Below, piece by piece: positions 38,052 through 50,302 of a stretch of DNA of 64,000 nucleotides. The position numbers and the translations under genes are program-made. Every line of letters starts with the position of its first letter. Position 1 is the stretch's first letter. The DNA comes from Cryphonectria parasitica EP155. Taxonomy: Eukaryota > Ascomycota > Sordariomycetes > Diaporthales > Cryphonectriaceae. The notes below the pieces were generated by a model. It was not told the DNA's origin and did not search any database. It saw nothing but the letters and a program-made list of their open reading frames with translations. The stretch spans positions 558,001-622,000 of the forward strand of contig NW_024468918.1 in NCBI RefSeq assembly GCF_011745365.1, read 5' to 3'.

Positions 38052-39067
38052 TCAAGACACCTGGAGCACCATTGGCCCAGCGACGATAATGTCGTCCGAG
38101 ATCTTGCCAGTGGCGGGAGTCGAGCTGACGAGGTTAAGGTAGACCACACCAGTCAAGCCCTGGGGGGTGGCACATGCGCCATTGGTGAAGGCGGTGAAGA
38201 CAGAGCCCGTGGGGAACCCGCCAGCGGTGAAAGCACAGGCGGTGGCCTGGCCGGAAGCATCGCTCTGCAGCTGGAGCTGTTGGTCGGCGATGATCTGCTG
38301 GTTGGCATTGGTCATGGAGACGGTGGGGAACGCGGTGAGGATCAGATTGCTACCCTGGGGGCAGGAGCTGATGAAGGGCGCGGCGAGAGAGAAGACCTGC
38401 TTGGGGCTGAGGGGTGTGTCGAAAAAGTCCGGGGCGGAGGCGATACCCGAGACGGTGCGGATGAAGCTCTGGTGGCGGGCCTCGATGCTGAAGATGGAGG
38501 CGGCCGCGCCCAGGACGACGGGGGACGACACGATGGGCGCCGCGCCCAGGTATGCCGACACGCCGACCTGCTCCAGGATCGCGGCGGTCTGTACCATGGC
38601 CTGCGCCGACGCAAAGGCGCCGCCAAAATTGTACTGGCACGGCACGACGGGTTGGATGCCCATCTGCGCCAGCGTGCTCTGGATGATCTCGACGTGAGCT
38701 GCCTCGGATTGCCCAATCGTCACCAGGCTGTCCACCTGGGTCTGAGTCAGGCCCAGGTCCAGAAACTGCTGTGCAGGAAGGGCCGCGAAACCTTGCTGGT
38801 AGAAGGCCGTCTCAAGATTCTCCAGGGTGAGGGCGCTGCGTAGAATGTGTGAGCCATGCTTCTGATCCCGAAGGGAACAACTCTAAATACTCACAACTGC
38901 AACACGTCAAAATCGTTGATGCCCAGTGCCTGCTCAGCCGCGCTCTGTCGCCTCATGACCTCGTAGATCTTCTGCTGGCGGGCAGTCAACCTGGGAGCCG
39001 CCGGTAATGCTGATGCAAAAGCAACCAGACCAGTCATAATGGCACCCTTCAATGTTATGCCAGCCAT
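38052..39067 (-). CDS. Secreted Rds1-like ferritin-fold protein
   Basis: Stress-associated fungal protein of the Rds1 / ferritin-like-domain family; the biochemical role is not established for the family. Two exons (39067-38895, 38835-38052) give 318 residues. A clear signal peptide (residues 1-20, ending at ASALPAAP) and a likely propeptide (LTARQQK) show secretion. The ferritin-like four-helix region follows: ALTLENLETAFYQQGF, SLVTIGQSEAAHVEIIQ, YNFGGAFASAQAMVQTAAILEQVGVSAYLGAAP and SIEARHQSFIRTVSG. The E...H and EARH pairs correspond to ferritin-type metal ligands. The C-terminal beta-rich part (residues about 220-318) has two cysteines. It faces GDH convergently; nothing in the context suggests a pathway. 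Confidence 0.82.
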
Positions 39068-41132
39068 TTTCTTTCGTGTTTATTGAGATTAAGGTTTTTT
39101 TGGTTTTTTTTTTGGGTAAGGAGTAAAACTCGTTAGATCGAACCGGCGACTTGTATGTAAAATGAATGAATGTAAGGATTGGGTTATAATGAATAGAAGA
39201 GGAGTCGGCCTGCCGTTGCGTGTGATTACAATGTTGATTAAGGAAAGTTAAACATAAAAGACAGACGAAAGGCAAGCCTTGAGAGAAGAGAAGAAAGAAG
39301 TGAGGGAAAGAGAATCTCACTTGAGTTCCTCCCAGAAAAAGCCAGCACCACCGCCTCGCTTTGTATCAGATCATAATCATTGTGACAAACGAGAGAGAGA
39401 CACGGAGACACGATAAAGAGAATGTGATGGACCGGAGACACCACCGGCTTGAACACGATCAAACCTCCATATTCCTGATCGACCTCAGGGGTGGATGATG
39501 CCAAGGCACGGAAGGGAGTCGGAGATAGACGAAGAGGTCCTCACGGGAACTCTGCCAGCCGTGGTCCCGGTGGACATAATGCAGGAGTGCCAAGCATGCC
39601 TTAAGTACAGAAGAAGCTTTAGGACATATCCACTGCCTGGATGGCTTATGCAGGTTCTATGTGTGTGTTCGTCCCTGGTAGGAGGCAGATCAGATGGCAG
39701 ATCAAAACAAGGTAGAAGGGAGAGAGCCACTAGCTGATCTCTGTGCTTTTTCATCTTACCACTTACCACCTCCGTGAAGCAGGTTTGCCCTCTTGGTCAA
39801 TGGACGAACTCTCCAGTCTCTTGTTTCGAAGGACACTGCATAGCCCAGAGTAAACAAGCACAAGATTCTGCAAAGATAAGGAAAATGCTGATGTGATGGA
39901 GTGGGCAGCTTAGTTGCTGTGAATGATTGAGTGGAAGAGTTGGATAAAAAGAAATGAAACGGGGTGTGATCGTGAAGCGAGCGACCAGGCCACCCTCCAA
40001 TGTTGTCAACATGGCTGCATCCGAACATTTGGGAGGGAAGAACAACCGCGTCGTGCTAGTGCGTTGTTCCTTAAGCATAAGTACATTGTACATGAGATGA
40101 GTAGCTGCTTCCACTCTAAGCCATTTTATCCCATACAAGGAAGGAGTACTCTCTCTCTTTCAGTAGGGAGGATGATCGACGCGAGAAACCCACGGGTTCG
40201 TGACACGGGACTAACCTCACCACGTCTCAACTACGTTTCGAAGAGCCCAGCCCGCCGGCCACACGCCCATCCGCCGCCTTCTTCCTTTTGGGGTCCCTCC
40301 CACAGCATCTATCTGATTTTTTGTGTGGAGCTCATTACCACCCCTTACCTTGTCATCTAGCAACTCTATCTCAACTAAAAACAAGAGCCAATCTGTCACT
40401 TTTTTTTCCTTCTTTGTTTTCCCCTTCCCCCAAGGCTCATCTTCCTGCGAGCTGTCGCACTGCCCTCCAGCCAAATCCTTGCCCCTCGTCCTTGACAGCA
40501 ACGCCTTGGCCTGATGAAGCTCCCTGCAATGCCATGCGTGCAAAAGGCAAGGGCTCTACGCATGTGTGCCCATGTATTTTCTTCACCTCATCTGATGTTG
40601 GGTTGTACTAAACCAATACTCATCACCCTGTCCATCCGATGCTGTTCTCTACTTAAGTACCGACAGCCGATATCTTTCTTCTGATGTATATGTATAGGAG
40701 CACATGGACACCCACCAACCAAACACTAACTCAACATGATGGCCACATACAACAAATCTCACACATTTCAGACCATCAGGTACGCGGAGCTCACTGTAAA
40801 ATGCTGGATCTGAGCATCGTTGCGGCTGATCTATGTTTGCATCCCTTTTCTAAACAGACAAATTCCGGTATCAACCTAAGCTACAAGGGAACACCACGCT
40901 GGTTGCTTGCTTCTCCTCCCAAAGTTAAGTCTCCTCATCCATCTGATTCTTGATCAATCTGTCATCGTTGTCCACCGACGAGGCTCCGCCCGGGTTAAAT
41001 CCCCCCGCGCCCCCCCCCCCCGGGGGGCCATGTTCGATGACGCTGTTGGTGTTTTTCTCTGGTATATGTTAAGACCTGTGGGTATTGAATATTTTCCCAA
41101 TTCTGTCGTCTCCACGCCTGTCGATGTCGGAC
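39068..41132. other. Intergenic region (Rds1-like promoter and SSD1 3' flank)
   Basis: A 2 kb spacer with no supported gene. A T-rich/A-rich leader stretch at 39085-39120 lies directly upstream of the Rds1-like ATG. A C11/G6 potential hairpin occurs around 41011-41028. Confidence 0.55.
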
Positions 41133-44100
41133 CTAGAGAGCATAGGGGTTGAGCGAGCGAATGGTCAGGCATCTGCAGATGTTGTCAGCGCGTGTCATAT
41201 TCCTTGTCAAAGTTTTCAACCCCCCCCCCCCCCCCCAAAAAAAAAGGGTTCGCAACTTACGGTGGGCTCTTGCTGAGGTCCGTCTTTAGGATGATAGGCA
41301 CGCGTGTCATCTCTGTGACGTCTTGGATGTACTCCCCGCCTTCCTCTCGCAGTTTGAAGAGGCTCAGATACTTCTCCTTGTTTGTCAGGCGGTCCTCCGG
41401 GGAGTCAACCTGGGGGACCTTGGAATCGGACTTCGTGCGGTGCAACACACCAGCCGCATTGTAGGACCGTGTAGGAGAGCCTGGCACGCTCTGGGTCGGG
41501 CGTTCGGCGAGCGAAGCCCCTGCCATGGCCTCCGTGATATCCGAGCCATTGTCATCGTCGTCATCAAAGAGTGCATCGACGTCGTTGGTCGAGATAGTGT
41601 TGGTCTCGGTCTGCTTGCGAGCCGTTTCTTCGCGCTCCTTTCTTGCCTTCTCTGCTTCCTCGGCCTGCTTTGCCGCCGCCATGGCGTTCGACATGCGAAC
41701 GGAGGTTGCAGCCTTCGGCCGCTCATCCTCTGGCACGTAGGCGGAGCTGGGGACACCCTTCTCCCAGTACAGCTCGAGAACTCTCTTCTCCTTCCTGAAC
41801 TCTGCCTTCTTGAGAGGCAGCTGGTCGCAGTGGACGCGCTTCTCAAAGCCCCACTCGGGTATCAGAACGTCAAAAGCCGACTCGTAGACGCAGAGAACAA
41901 TGCCTTCGCTGATGAGATCGCCGTTCGCCTCTTGTCGCGCCTTATCCATCGTGCGGCAGGCTTCGATGTGAATGCTCTGCTCCTGGGCATTCTGGGCGGA
42001 CTCCTTCTTGGTGTTGCAGCTCTCTACCGTCTTGACAAGGTTCTCAATATCCTCGTTGTATTCGATGCTGCCCTCTGACAGGGCGGCCTCGAGCTGCCGA
42101 TGAACCAGAATGTCTGCATAGCGCCGAGTCGGGCTGGTGAAATGAGTGTATAGAGGCAGGTTGAGGGCGTAATGAGGCCACAGTTGCTTGGCGGTCTTGC
42201 CAGCGATGAAGTATTTCGCATGCTGCATGGACTTGAGCAGCAAGGTTTCCATGCCCTTCCTGATATCAGTATCGTCGACCTTGAAAAGGCTGTTCTGCAG
42301 CGCACCGCTGCTGGAGCTGTCGATCTCGTAGCCAAGGGCATTCATGCGATCAACGAAAGTCTGCAGCCTGCGAGGGTTGGGAGCAGCTTGTCTTCGGAGA
42401 AGAGCCTTCTCGGGAACGCCCTCAGCGATACGCTGCGCCACGTATGTGTTGGCCTTGTGCATAAGCTCCTCCACGAGCTCCATCGCGGAGGTCGAATCAA
42501 AGAGATTGTTCTTGATAGGAATGTTCTCATCGTCAAGCTGGTGAAGAAGCCGGAGGGGTGCGATGGGTTCACCACCGGCGCCCAAACGGTACTCTCGGAA
42601 TTTCTGGGCGACCATCTGGATCTGGTCAGTATTTGTAACAACAAAATAGCCCGCTCAGCGCTTCCTGTACTTACATAGAGAATCTGCAGATCTGTGGACT
42701 CCACGGCCGGGTGGCTGAAATCAGCTTGTCTCGACAGAGCAGCATCGATCTCAGAAACTGTAACCTTGCCACCGCTCTTGATGATACTCTTACCGACCCA
42801 GGCACCATCCTCAGCGACGGCTCCAGTGTGGGAGTTGACAGAGAACACAACACTGACGGCAAGGCGCTCCTCGCCAGGCGTCAGGGAACAGACCTCCGCA
42901 AAAAGCTTCGGTGGGAGCATGGCGCAGGTCCTGTTCACCAGGTGCACAGCAGTGCCACGCTTTTTGGCCTCACGATCCACGAGGGAATTGGGCTTGACGA
43001 AATGAGTGACATCTGGAACGTGAATGCCAATCTCAAGATTTCCATCATCGAGTCTCTTGACGTGCACAGCATTGCTGAGCTCGGCTGAGCCGTCCATGTC
43101 AAGAGTGAATGTCTTGTCAGCCCGGAAGTCACGACGCTCGCTGATGGCGGCCTCATCCTCCTTCTCGAGGGACCAGTCCTGGAGACCAACGCTGCGAAGG
43201 ACAGCTTCAGAGAACTCATCGGAGGAGAAGTTGTTGTCACGCAGGAGAGCGTCGGTCTCTACCTTAAGGTCGCCCATCCTGCCGAGCTGCTCAACCAGGG
43301 TGCCAAAAGGATGGAGCGAAGTGATGGGCCACCGCTTGATGCATGCAACGAAAATACGATCCGCATAATCTTGGTGCTTCTCGACGAAATCACGGGGAGC
43401 TTGCTCCGTGGGGATGGCGATCAGAGGCACACGCTTGTCGGTCGGCTTGAACCAGACGATCTTGGGCTTCTCCTGTTGGCGATTGTCGTGCTGACGGCCG
43501 CCATCCCTGGCAGCTCGCTCAGCCTCCTGCTTCTCCTTGGTCGCCTGGCTGCTAGGGCGTAGCAGACCGAGCGTGCCAGAAAACATCTGACCTGCAACAC
43601 GCTCGACGACGGCGACGACGTGACCAGCGTACAGGGGTTTCTGTTCATCGTTGATCTCCTCCTCCTCAACCAAGAGCAGGCTCTGGCCCTCCACCTCAAC
43701 ATCGTCGTTCTTCTTCTGCGTGGGGCGCTGTCTCAGACTACCGCGTCTGCGGATACCTCCGTCGGCAGCGCTGTTGTCATCGTTGTTCTGATTACTCTGG
43801 CTGCCAGCGTTGGTGGAGCCCGAACGAGTGTCGGTGATGTCCTTGCGCTTTTTCTTCTCCTCCTTCTCACGCTTCTGCGACCAAACTTCGTCAACGTCGA
43901 GAAGCTCGATAGCGACGAGGTCACCCTCAAGGGCGCGGTTGCGATCCTTGCTACCGCAGATGAATATGTCGGCGTCGAGGAGTCCATCTTGCGTAGAAAC
44001 GTAGGCATCACTGCGGTTCTTCTTGTTTACACGTAGAACGCCGGAAACGAGCTGCCCCTCGCCCAGCAGGGCGGGCAGCGTCGCCTGTGGTAGGTAAGGA

Positions 44101-45482
44101 GTGAAAAGCGTCTTGCGCTGCTGTTGTTGTGGCTGCTGCTGGAGCTGGCCGGAGTGCTGGCTCGCCTGCAGACCCATGAAGTTCTGCCCAGTCATCTGGG
44201 CTGCCTGGAGGGCCTGGAGTTGGGCCAGCTGGGCGTTGAGCTGCTGTCCGTTATACATCCCGGGCATCATCATCTGGTTGGGCATCTGCACCAGCTGGGG
44301 CTGGCCAGTGTACTGGAAAGCGCCGATAGAGTTCACGGACTGGCTCACGGAACCACGCGAGCGGTGGCCAGGCTGGAACCCTGCTCCCTGGGTCTGAGCG
44401 GCGGCCTGGTCCTGAGGCTGCGCCTGCGGAGTGCGCCAGTTGGAGTCAAAGTTGCGAGACGATGAACGATTGTGTCCAGACCCACGGCGCGGAAAATCAC
44501 CGCTGGACTCAACTGATAGATGAGTGCCACCACGGCCGCTGGGGGCACCACCTCCACGGCCGTTGGCGCCTACGGCCATGCTCTGACTTCGACCGTGTCC
44601 TCCACGTCCTGCCCGCGCAGGGGGAGGAGGCTGGGAATCGAGCGAGGTAGCCACGGGAGTCTTGGACTCCTCCTCGGGGGCGGGCGCTGCCGGAAATTGG
44701 AAGCCGGATGTCGTGCGCTTCTGCTGGGCAAGCTCAGCAGCCTTCTTAGCGTCAGCGAGGGCTAGCGAGTGGCGCCTCTGGTGTCCACCTCCAGAACCGC
44801 CACCACCGCGCCCTCCCCGTGAGCCACCGGCATTCTCACGGCCCTGCGGCTGTTGGGGCAGCTCGAAGTTGCCGAAGGCAGAGCCGGCAGCGCCAGAGGA
44901 AGGGGCGGGAGGCGGTCCTATACCCATGTTCGGGACGGCCGACTGATTACGGCGATGTGTGAGCGGCTGATTTGGCAGCGCCATGTTCTGCTGATGCAGC
45001 TGATTGGGAAATTGGAAGTTGGGCTGTTGCTGTATTCCAGGCATACCCTGAACGATGTTGTAGCCCGGGACCGAATGGCCACCCATCATGCTCATGTTCT
45101 GGACATATTGAGCCTGTGCGTTGAGCTCGTTGATCTGTTGCTGCTGGGCGGCCAGGAGCTGCTGGATAGACAGCTGGTCGACTGTCGACAAGATGACATG
45201 GTCAGCCATAAGGTCGCAATTCACAAAGAGGAAGGCAACCCTCAGAAGGGCCGGAGCAACCAGACCGGAACCTCACAGCTCTTGGCGGAGAGGCACGGGT
45301 CAACTGCAGGGTCTATGAGCAACAGAGACGTAATAAGGGCACTTACTGTTTGGATTGGCCGTAAACATGCTCACCAACGGCGTCATCTCGGACGGAGTCC
45401 GACGATGGGCGATGTGCAGCCTCCGGCCAGTTGGGCCCGGAACGCCGGATGGCGGCTGTTGCTGGGGCTGCTGCCCCTCCAT
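41133..45482 (-). CDS. SSD1: SSD1-type RNA-binding translational regulator (pseudo-RNase II)
   Basis: Binds 5' UTRs of cell-wall and polarity mRNAs under control of the NDR kinase Cbk1/COT-1 (Neurospora GUL-1). Four exons by phase: 45482-45347, 45181-42675, 42621-41261, 41172-41133, giving 1347 residues. The N-terminal third is Gln/Gly/Arg-rich and disordered, with Cbk1-type HRR/RRHS sites (RRTPSE, QRRHSL, HNRSSS). Cold-shock-like domains come next (TLPALLGEGQLVSGVLRVNKKNRSDAYV), then the RNB domain from about residue 725 (RRDFRADKTFTLDMDGSAELSNAVHV). The RNB motif lacks the canonical catalytic aspartate cluster, as in yeast Ssd1. The last exon, only 13 codons including stop, gives CLTIRSLNPYAL. 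It is reached through an intron with a C17A9 tract (on the plus strand). Confidence 0.93.
41220..41245 (+). repeat. Compound homopolymer C17A9 inside the last SSD1 intron
   Basis: Seventeen C followed by nine A. On the SSD1 sense strand it reads T9G17, starting 15 bases after the GTAAGT donor of the 88-base last intron (41173-41260). Confidence 0.9.
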
Positions 45483-48028
45483 GATTGAAGCCTTGTGTGG
45501 CGATGTGGGGTGGGATGTGGTGGTGTTTCGTTGTCTTGCAAGACCAAGCTCTGCAGGATGATCTTCCTGGAGGTCTGCGAGGCTCTGGAGCGAGCTGCTG
45601 AGGCGATGGATATCAGGAGTTCTTTTTTCTTTTTTTCTTTTTGATGGTATGTCAGCTCAGCTTGTTGTGGTTTTTGGGATGCTGAAGTCTGGGCTTCGAA
45701 GAATTGTATAATGTTGGATAGGAAAGACAGTGAGAAATCGTCGACCCGAAATGTCTTGGATTTGCCTTGGCGTTGTGCGGAGTTCTGGTTGCGTTGGTTG
45801 TAATGTTGTCTGGTTGTGGTGGTGGGACGTGGACTTGGTTTTGTTGGCTTTGCGGGCCGAGGCGGAGAGACAGAGCTCCAAGGAGGGTCAATGAGAGGAT
45901 CTGAATCGATTTATCGTGGCAAGGAATGTGTCCGTATGGGAGAGGAGGGACTGCTGTCAATTCTAAGCGGTGGCCATGAGGTTTGTCGATGGCAACAATC
46001 GACGTCAGGCAGGGTCGAGCAGCGGAGGCGCAGAACAAAAGACGAGAAAGAAAGAAGGAGAGAGGGGGGGAAGGAAGGAGAGAGGAGTCGTTCTTGATGG
46101 GGATTTGGAGGTCTGTTTGAACACGGACCACAGGCAGCTACTACTATGGTACAGCTGTTACGTACCTGGTTAGAAAGTACGTACAGGAGGCGAAAGGGTG
46201 AGGGAAGCTCTGACGTGCCTCAGCACCTCCTTACCCTAACTAGCAACCCAGGTACTTTAGCAGTCGCCTGAACCGAACTACTTGAGACCAGAGCACTCGT
46301 AGCAGCAACAGTCTACAGCGCCAAAACAACCACCAGCATTAGCAGCATAGTACTATGTAGCATGCAGCACCACCAGCAGCAGTTGCGGAGCTGGCCCAGC
46401 TCCAGGCCCACTTCCTCTGATGATGCAACAGCACCACCCCGCTGTGATTCAGGTGAAACAACCACAGCGTGTGCCACTACGTTGCCAATGGGCTCGGTCT
46501 GCCAGCTCTGCTCTTGTAACCCTACACTGCAGTGTCTACTACATCTTGGTGAACCAGATGCTGTCTGGCTTTTCTCCCCAGTGCTCGCAATGCTGGTGCG
46601 GTGGTACCATGGTGGATGGTGATAAAAAGATCTTGGGGGAGAAACTCCACTGGAGAACCTATCACAGCAGGCACTACTTACAGGGAACCCCATGTGCTGT
46701 ACGTAGTGAACCGCAAGCGGCAACAGAGAACAGCATGGGCCTGACCCACCCGACCCTTGTTGGTTCTGCTAGGTGGGGAGCCTTGATGATAGGGGGGGGG
46801 GTCTATGGGTAGCGTAGCCCCTACCCGCTGCCTGCTCTGGGTCACACACAGTATTGCTTTATTTACATATAATCATAACATGGCAGGATTGAGTATTGAT
46901 CAATCTACAGCCACCTTGCCTTCTCTCATTCATGACTTGAAGAGATCTATTCTGCTGTGTATGGTACAACAATCGTCTTGTGCGCAGACAAGATGAAAGT
47001 GATTGTTAATTCGACAGCAGGCACTCCAAAACATTGAGGGTGGACTGCCTGCTTCGTGACGAGATCATCAACATCAAGTTGGGGTAATTCAATCAAGTGG
47101 CTGATTTTCGTTTTATGATGGCCATGGATTCTGCAGGAAGGATCGCCATCGTAGCCAGCCCATACTCCTTGGCAACGGCGAAAAGGACAACTTTACCCCA
47201 GTCTTTCCCAAAGAGGCCCTTCCCCTCCCTTCTTCCACTCCCCCAAACTCGAGACACTGGGGTAAACTCATAACTCTGTCCTCGTGGACCCAATTCGCGA
47301 CTGCAAACCTTGGTATGGCGTTCGTCTGCGCACGCGCGGACATTGATTGATTCCGGTGCGCCTGGGTGGCACGGGCACCAGTTGCGGATCGGCTCGTATT
47401 GAAGCAATAGCCCCAGCGTCTATTTGGCTAAGAAGGCTAGTCAAGATACAAGGGAAGAAAAACCAGTGCAATGCTGTGGAAGGTGGTCCTCTCCCTTGGT
47501 CAACTGACCTGACGATACAGCAGTGTGCGCATGAGAATTGAGAACACGACTGAGCTATTGAATTGCTATGAAGTGAAATTGTCTTTCAACTGAATTGAAA
47601 GGTATTGGAACGTTTCCGTTCACACCATTGCGCGTCACTATCGTTAATACTAAGTAATAGAACAATGCGCCGGTAAAGGTCCCGGCAGACACCGCCCACT
47701 AAGAATGACGTGGAGAAGGCGGTCAGTATTTCTGCTGGCAGAATGCATAGCTGGGGTTCCCCCCGAAGTACTCCAGATAATCTGAGATTAGATGCAAGGG
47801 ACTGGCTGACTTTCCCACCCGTTCCATCAAAACTGAAGAAGGTCTGAGTTCATCGCCTGAACGACCACACCACCAACCCCCTTTGTCCTTTTCAACCCGA
47901 GTCTACGATCGTAACGACTTTTCCCCAAAACCCTCCTGCTCTATTGGTTACAACCTCCTTTGCAACAGCACCAGATACACCCGACCACGAAGAACGCGCC
48001 AGCGAGCCCTGGAGGCTCCCCAGCAGAG
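45483..48028. promoter_or_regulatory. Long divergent upstream region, SSD1 / GLE1
   Basis: A 2.5 kb spacer between two divergent genes with no supported gene. It carries several GTAC-centred elements: CTACTACTATGGTAC near 46139-46152, the perfect palindrome CATAGTACTATG at 46346-46357, and GTGGTACCATGGTGG at 46601-46615. There is also a CAG/CAC-rich patch (46360-46440) and G10 (46792-46801). SSD1 mRNAs in fungi usually have long leaders, so much of 45483-46200 may be 5' UTR (inference). Confidence 0.45.
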
Positions 48029-49796
48029 ATGGCGAGCTCGTCGCCCGCCCCGCGCGTGTCGCGATACCCTCGAGCGAGCACCACCTTCTCGAGCCCTCCT
48101 AGCTCGTCGCTGGTTGATTGGATCTCCCCAGATCGGAACTCAGAAAAATCCCACAAGGAAGCACTTGCCCTCGCAGATGCTGAGCACCGGCGGATAAGGG
48201 AACGAGCGTAAATAGTCTACCTGATCCCCACCCAACCCCTCCAACATCACCCGAGAAAGGTGAAATGCTGATTCCAGGCTCCTCATAGTGAGCATGTGCT
48301 GTGGATGCACGAGAAGGAAGAGGAGGCCGACGTGCTCGCCGAGAAGACGCGTCGAGAAAATGAGAAGCTGGAGATCACAGAAAAGATGAAGCGGCTCATG
48401 GAGGACTCCATGCTCACCGAGAGGAAGCGCATCCAGGCTGAGCAGCAGGCCAAGGAACGAGAGCGACAGCTTCGAGAGCTGAAGGCGACGAAGGTTGCCC
48501 CCCTTTCTCCCGTACAGCCTCAGCCAGCCCAACCGCCAGTCGCCGCGCAGACGGCAGCAGTCGCGCCGTCTTCGGCCTCAGCGTCAACTACTCAGCCGAT
48601 CCCTGCCCAAAAGCCTGCGCCGGCCACGACTGACGGCACTTCGACAACGAAAGCAGCTGCTTCCTCCCTCTTCTCGCCTCCTAAAGCCACGGCCCCTGCC
48701 GTCCCATCTACACCTACACCGGCTGCTCCTGTCGCCACGACGACAGCACCGGCTACGCAACCCGTGAAGACAGATCCCAAGAAGCAGCGAGCTCTGCTCA
48801 TACATAAAAACCTCAAGGATCTTCGCAAATCCATCAATGACGTGCAGGCTAAACAAAACCCAGCCCTCAAGAGCAAAGCTGGAGATCTGCGTCGGGAGCT
48901 TCGAAAGTGTGTTGGCCAGCTGTCTTTTGACAAGAAGGGCAACGCCGCAGTGGTAATTGTTTTCTTCCTGGTACGAGTATTAATAGTACCTTAGCTAACC
49001 CGCAGCGCAGATTACAAAAGTCTCCAATGTCCTCCAACAGGGTCTACTCAACGAGGTGAACTCCCAACTGGTGGACCCCAGCCACTTTGTGTTCGATGAG
49101 AGGCAGCCAGTCAACGGCGCCGCTCACAATGATCAGTTGCCCTCGCTGTTCTTGTTCCTGGTCAACCACTTGGGCAAATGCGTCATCAACCAGTTCATAG
49201 ACGAGTCGAGCGCCAACACCAAGACGGCTGACCCTATCGGCATCCTGGTCGCGGCCACCTTCGCAGATCCAGCCTTCCACTGGCGCGGGAAACCTCTGAT
49301 CGACATTCTGATTGCCAAGTTCTACGTTGTGTGCCCAGTGTTATTCGGTGCTAGAGGCCTCGAAAAGACCGAGCAGGGACGAGAACGAGTTGGTTGGAAG
49401 CGTCGTGGAAATGGTTGGATCCCGGAGACGGAGCACTACAACAGGCAGACGGGCCTGGGCGCGGGATATGCAGCCATCTCTCTTCGGGACTTTTCGAGAT
49501 CCAAGAAGGCTAACCCGTACCCAATGTCTCACTACTGGTCAGCCATGGCGCAGATCGTCAATACGCCTCCTGCCGAGATGTCGACCACGTCTTGTACCGT
49601 CCTCAAGGCCATGATTGATCACTACGAGCATCGGTTCCTGTTATTCTATGGTACTGCCGCCATTGCTGCCCTCCGACTGGCCCTGGTTGATTTCCCAACC
49701 AATGCCAAGTCAGCCGGTCGCGGAGACGTCGCCGTGGAGTCATTGATTGTGCATGGAAAGAGTCTGAAGGCGAAATACGGTCTTGCGCTCGCATAG
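48029..49796 (+). CDS. GLE1: Nucleoporin / mRNA export factor Gle1
   Basis: Cytoplasmic-face nuclear pore protein that, with inositol hexakisphosphate, activates the DEAD-box ATPase Dbp5 during mRNA export. Three exons (48029-48207, 48289-48952, 49011-49796) give 542 residues. N-terminus: short Ser/Pro-rich region, then a long charged coiled coil (about 45-155, EKTRRENEKLEITEKMKRLMEDS). A Pro/Ala/Thr-rich linker follows (about 160-240). The C-terminal Gle1 HEAT-like domain covers about 255-530: FLVNHLGKCVINQFIDE, DPIGILVAATFADPAFHWRG, ILIAKFYVVCPVLFG, GYAAISLRDF, NPYPMSHYWSAMAQIVNTPP and IDHYEHRFLLFYG. At 48289 I used the second AG (CTCATAG), because only it keeps phase. GLE1 is usually essential. 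Confidence 0.9.
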
Positions 49797-50302
49797 TTGA
49801 TCGAAACGACAAGTGGAGACTAACCTCATGGAAGACCGCTTGAAGAAAGGATCCGGGGGAGTGGGGGTCGGGTGGTTGGAAGCAGGGAGACTCACCCAAA
49901 TGCGTCCTCATTGGTCGCGATATCTTAGATGCAAGAGCCTGTTTTGGCTTGGATATGCAGTGTGCGGCTGTGGTATGCACACTGACATGATGTATTTTTT
50001 TGCAATTGAACTGAGATGGAAACCGGTGCCAGCATCTGGTTGGGTAGTTTCCCATCAGCATGAGAGTCAATACATGGGCTGTTGTCCGGGGTAAGAAGGT
50101 AAAATAAAACGAGACAACGAGAATAATCTGAGATTTAACGTTATAAAATGTGATGAACAATGCTCTAGACAGATCCAGCTTTACTGCCGTCCTCTTCCGG
50201 GATTCCGAAACGCCATCTGCCCTCCCCAAGCCCATTTTCCTATGTGATAGCTCCAAAAACATCCAAACGCCCGCTCTCTACGCCGCAACAACAACCTCCC
50301 TT
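49797..50302. other. Convergent intergenic gap (GLE1 / SNARE)
   Basis: 3' flanks of two convergent genes, with nothing further recognised. Confidence 0.6.

Noticed and set aside
37923..38843. 306-codon plus-strand open frame
   Set aside because: It lies antisense to the Rds1-like gene, whose signal peptide, splice sites and family motifs are clear; the plus frame is Gly/Arg/Asp-rich, as expected for the complement of a GC-biased gene.
41323..42078. 251-codon plus-strand frame
   Set aside because: It is antisense of the SSD1 C-terminal exon.
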